DNA of 8,169 nucleotides from M269 sp964625615 (lineage in GTDB: Bacteria; Pseudomonadota; Gammaproteobacteria; Enterobacterales; Alteromonadaceae). Under the pieces are notes generated by a model. That model saw nothing but the letters and a program-made list of their open reading frames with translations. It made no database searches and was not told the origin of the DNA. Shown here in pieces: positions 5,783-8,169 of the stretch. Made by a program: the position numbers and the translations under genes. How positions within the stretch are numbered: the first letter of the stretch is position 1; every line of letters starts with the position of its first letter. The stretch spans positions 1 to 8,169 of the forward strand of contig CAZVDU010000167.1 in assembly GCA_964625615.1 (NCBI GenBank), given 5' to 3'.

Positions 5783-7674
5783 TTATCCCATTCTGGTGGT
5801 AATTTTTTAGCGAGTTGATCTGCCAAGAGGCTTGTGCCGAATAAGCTTAGATGATCATCATCAGCATAAGCGATTTGGCCATCTAACAGTGTACTACATT
5901 GCCCTTTTTGACAGAAAAAGTCGTTAACACTTAAAGTTGAAACATTAGTATATTGTTTCGCAAGAGAAACCAATTTTTGATTAGCTTTTTGCACTTTAGT
6001 TTCGGATTTTAAAGTGCAATCTGAATCAACTCCTATCTTTTGTTCTAAAAGCAACACTCTATTCGGATCACAACTATACTTAGGGACCTGCAACAACAAG
6101 AATACTTTCTTGCCGCGTTTTTCGAGGTAATCGAGATTAGCTATAAGCTCATCCAGATAGTTGTCCGATTTATATAACCTAGCTTCCCACCGCTCAGCAT
6201 ATATAAAACCAGAATAATTATCTTCTTGCTGCTGAGTCATCAAATGTGCTTTTAGCTTACTGCATGCGCTAAGTGTGTTTCCACTTTTATTAAAGACTGA
6301 TCGTGTGAAAATACCAGCACAATCATTCGCACTGATTGCATCTAATGAAAAGCCTTGTGAGCGTCCTAATGCATCGAGAAAAGAGGAGTAAAAAGAACCG
6401 TGTGAGTCACCGGTTAATAAAAACGTTGCAGTTGCAGAAGGCATACCTATTTGACAATCTTCACGGATATAAGTGACACAAATGTCATCACTAGCTACTT
6501 TAAAATGTTGGTCAGTCTTATTAAATCGACTAGGAACGCCATTTGTAGTTAAGCTGTATAATGTTATACAAGCGACTATAAAGGATGGTAAGGCGTAAAA
6601 AGCGAAAGCTGATTTTAAAAATGTGAAGTTGGTTTTCCTAAAGGGTGTTTCTATGTACTTCCAAGTTAGATGTGCTAAGAGAAAAGTCATACCAATAACT
6701 ACAACGAGCATACCTGGCCTGAGTTCATAAGACTGTGTAATGTAACGCGCAACGGCTAAAACAGGCCAATGTGCTAGATACAGTGAGAATGATATTTTAC
6801 CGATGTATCTTAAAGGTGCAGAAGATAGTAACTTATAGGTCAAAGACGAAGGTTCACCTTGTGCTTGGGCACTAGCACCAATAATTAAGGCCGTTCCTAT
6901 ACATACAAGAAATGCTAAGCCTCCAGGAAATACCGAATCTTCATCAACAAAGATAAAGCTGACGAACAATATACAGATACCAGTAGTTGCCAGGAAACTC
7001 TTTAGCTGCGCTTTATATTCAGCCACTCTAGATACGTTCATCGCTAAGATACAGCCGATTAGAAATTCTCCAAACCTTGTTGGCATGAGATAGAATGCAC
7101 TCTTTTGAGTTGACGGATTTAGGGCTAAAGCGTGAGCAGTAACAAATGCGGAAACTGTCACAAAGATTAATAACCACCTGGTTCGATTAGGTGACTTTAT
7201 TAGGTGAATTAATACCATCAACATTAAAGGCCAAACGACATAGAATTGCTCTTCAACGGCCAAAGACCAAGTGTGAACGAGTGGGTTTTCCTCTGCTTGA
7301 GGAGAGAAATAGTCGACGTTCCTCATAAAGTAAATATTGGAAAGGAAAACGGTTGAAGCAATGGCTGATTTACTGACAATGAGGAAGTCATTCGGCAAGT
7401 AAATGATATAGGCGACTATGACTATTATAATGGTATAAAACATTGCAGCAGGCACTATTCGTTTTAAACGCCTGTTATAAAAGTCTTTCAACGTAAATGA
7501 GCCATTAAGTATTTGTGTATGAATAATGGAAGTAATGAGGAAGCCTGAGATCACAAAAAAAATATCAACGCCAACAAAGCCGCCAGGTAACCAAGACTTA
7601 TTGATATGAAAAATAAAGATTGAAAGGACTGCTAAAGCCCTCAATCCGTCAATATCTTTACGATAACTTATCAT
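5758..7674 (-). CDS. OafA/YrhL-type surface-polysaccharide acyltransferase with C-terminal SGNH domain
   Basis: A 638-aa two-domain protein. The N-terminal acyltransferase-3 domain (about 1-375, some ten membrane helices) begins with YRKDIDGLRALAVLSIF; it has the catalytic His23, FFVISGFLIT at 39-48, RRLKRI and HTWSLAVEEQFY from His134. The periplasmic C-terminal SGNH hydrolase-like domain (about 395-638) has the block I motif GDSH with Ser424 and the block V DDDH (Asp605, His608), so the catalytic residues are intact. Such fusions add acetyl or other acyl groups to O-antigen, capsule or exopolysaccharide sugars on the periplasmic face. The ATG at 7674-7672 follows the stop of the upstream polymerase/ligase gene by 19 bp, indicating one operon; the ribosome-binding site is weak. 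The length is normal for the fusion family. The acceptor sugar cannot be read from sequence. Confidence 0.92.
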   Translation of the reverse strand: MISYRKDIDGLRALAVLSIFIFHINKSWLPGGFVGVDIFFVISGFLITSIIHTQILNGSFTLKDFYNRRLKRIVPAAMFYTIIIVIVAYIIYLPNDFLIVSKSAIASTVFLSNIYFMRNVDYFSPQAEENPLVHTWSLAVEEQFYVVWPLMLMVLIHLIKSPNRTRWLLIFVTVSAFVTAHALALNPSTQKSAFYLMPTRFGEFLIGCILAMNVSRVAEYKAQLKSFLATTGICILFVSFIFVDEDSVFPGGLAFLVCIGTALIIGASAQAQGEPSSLTYKLLSSAPLRYIGKISFSLYLAHWPVLAVARYITQSYELRPGMLVVVIGMTFLLAHLTWKYIETPFRKTNFTFLKSAFAFYALPSFIVACITLYSLTTNGVPSRFNKTDQHFKVASDDICVTYIREDCQIGMPSATATFLLTGDSHGSFYSSFLDALGRSQGFSLDAISANDCAGIFTRSVFNKSGNTLSACSKLKAHLMTQQQEDNYSGFIYAERWEARLYKSDNYLDELIANLDYLEKRGKKVFLLLQVPKYSCDPNRVLLLEQKIGVDSDCTLKSETKVQKANQKLVSLAKQYTNVSTLSVNDFFCQKGQCSTLLDGQIAYADDDHLSLFGTSLLADQLAKKLPPEWDKFVKRLNN

Positions 7675-7693
7675 GAGATAATCTTATTTTATG

Positions 7694-8169
7694 TCACACT
7701 GAATAGGTATGAGCATGATTAATGGAAGGTAAAGTGCCTTTTGATGTTGAGTTATCATTGGCTTCTGTATACCTAATGTAAGACAAGCCCATCAGCAATC
7801 CTATAAAAGGGCCTACCATACCTGATAACCATATGTGACCGCTGGTGAAAGCTAAAGCTTCAAGTAAAAGTAGTGAGACGAAACTAGCCGAAGCTATCGA
7901 TTTGTTATCTTTTTTCCAGAAACGGATAGCCGAAAACAGTAAGTAAACTTGGGTATATAAAGCAATAGCTAACCCAAACAAACCAAATGTGACCAATGTA
8001 TCAACTGGATCTATCTCTGCACTTGTTTTAAGAGGCAACCAGAAGTTTTGCAAGGTGGCTGTACTCAAACCGAATAAAAGTTCGTACCAATTCGATTGGT
8101 TATAGATGGCTAGGAGATCACGCACGAAAAGCTCACGTCCAGACAGTATAACTCGGATAAGGCCATGCT
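7694..8169 (-). CDS. O-antigen polymerase/ligase-like (Wzy/WaaL) membrane protein, 5'-truncated by window edge
   Basis: The frame is open to the window edge: 14 more codons (HGLIRVILSGRELF) precede the GTG at 8125, so that GTG is internal and the gene starts outside the window. 157 residues remain. SGRELF followed by a downstream FGL and DPVDTLVTFGLFGL match the periplasmic-loop end and late membrane helix of the O-antigen ligase/polymerase superfamily, where the SGR arginine region is conserved. Two or three membrane segments follow (about fragment residues 56-82 and 96-137), then a short polar tail ending THTYSV-like (HAHTYSV). Such proteins polymerise lipid-linked repeat units (Wzy) or transfer glycans to lipid A core or protein (WaaL, PglL). 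The co-directional acyltransferase 19 bp downstream and the Wzz gene nearby favour polymerase, but the fragment cannot decide. Confidence 0.7.
   Translation of the reverse strand, partial: HGLIRVILSGRELFVRDLLAIYNQSNWYELLFGLSTATLQNFWLPLKTSAEIDPVDTLVTFGLFGLAIALYTQVYLLFSAIRFWKKDNKSIASASFVSLLLLEALAFTSGHIWLSGMVGPFIGLLMGLSYIRYTEANDNSTSKGTLPSINHAHTYSV

Noticed and set aside
8123..8125. GTG as the start of the polymerase/ligase gene
   Set aside because: The frame continues open to the window edge with the family motif SGRELF upstream, so the gene is truncated by the window.

Overview
The window is AT-rich and gene-dense and looks like chromosomal DNA of a marine gammaproteobacterium. Alteromonadales (Pseudoalteromonas, Colwellia or Thalassotalea-like) is my best guess from protein style only; no marker gene settles it. 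It is a cell-surface locus: the end of a secretin gene, a candidate surface-layer protein, a set of glycosyltransferase genes, a polysaccharide chain-length regulator and, on the other strand, the end of a polysaccharide polymerase/ligase gene followed by a surface-sugar acyltransferase.

Plus strand, left to right: (1) the last 70 codons of an outer-membrane secretin (1-215). (2) A 197-bp gap with a candidate promoter and a leader that can fold into adjacent hairpins, including an 18-bp perfect palindrome just before the ribosome-binding site. (3) A Sec-exported, very acidic 470-aa protein (413-1825). Its mature part has no lysine, histidine or cysteine and its gene has the codon usage of a highly expressed gene. 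I read it as a candidate S-layer (Slr4-like) or matrix protein. It is closed by a clear intrinsic terminator (1851-1875). (4) A TMTC-like GT-C glycosyltransferase with C-terminal TPRs, a dolichol-phosphate-mannose-synthase-like GT2 and a DUF2304 membrane protein, packed with touching or overlapping ends (1986-4703). (5) After 123 bp, a Wzz-type chain-length regulator (4827-5738).

Minus strand, converging on Wzz: a 5'-truncated Wzy/WaaL-type O-antigen polymerase or ligase (8169-7694), then 19 bp later an OafA-like acyltransferase with a C-terminal SGNH domain (7674-5758). A perfect 13-bp inverted repeat spans the convergent gene ends.

Working model (inference): GT2 plus DUF2304 make or present a lipid-linked sugar, the GT-C enzyme transfers it in the periplasm, and Wzy, Wzz and the acyltransferase polymerise, size and acylate a polysaccharide. 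The abundant secreted protein, possibly exported through the neighbouring secretin, could be the glycosylated substrate or could share the surface with this polysaccharide. The protein-glycosylation link rests on gene neighbourhood only.
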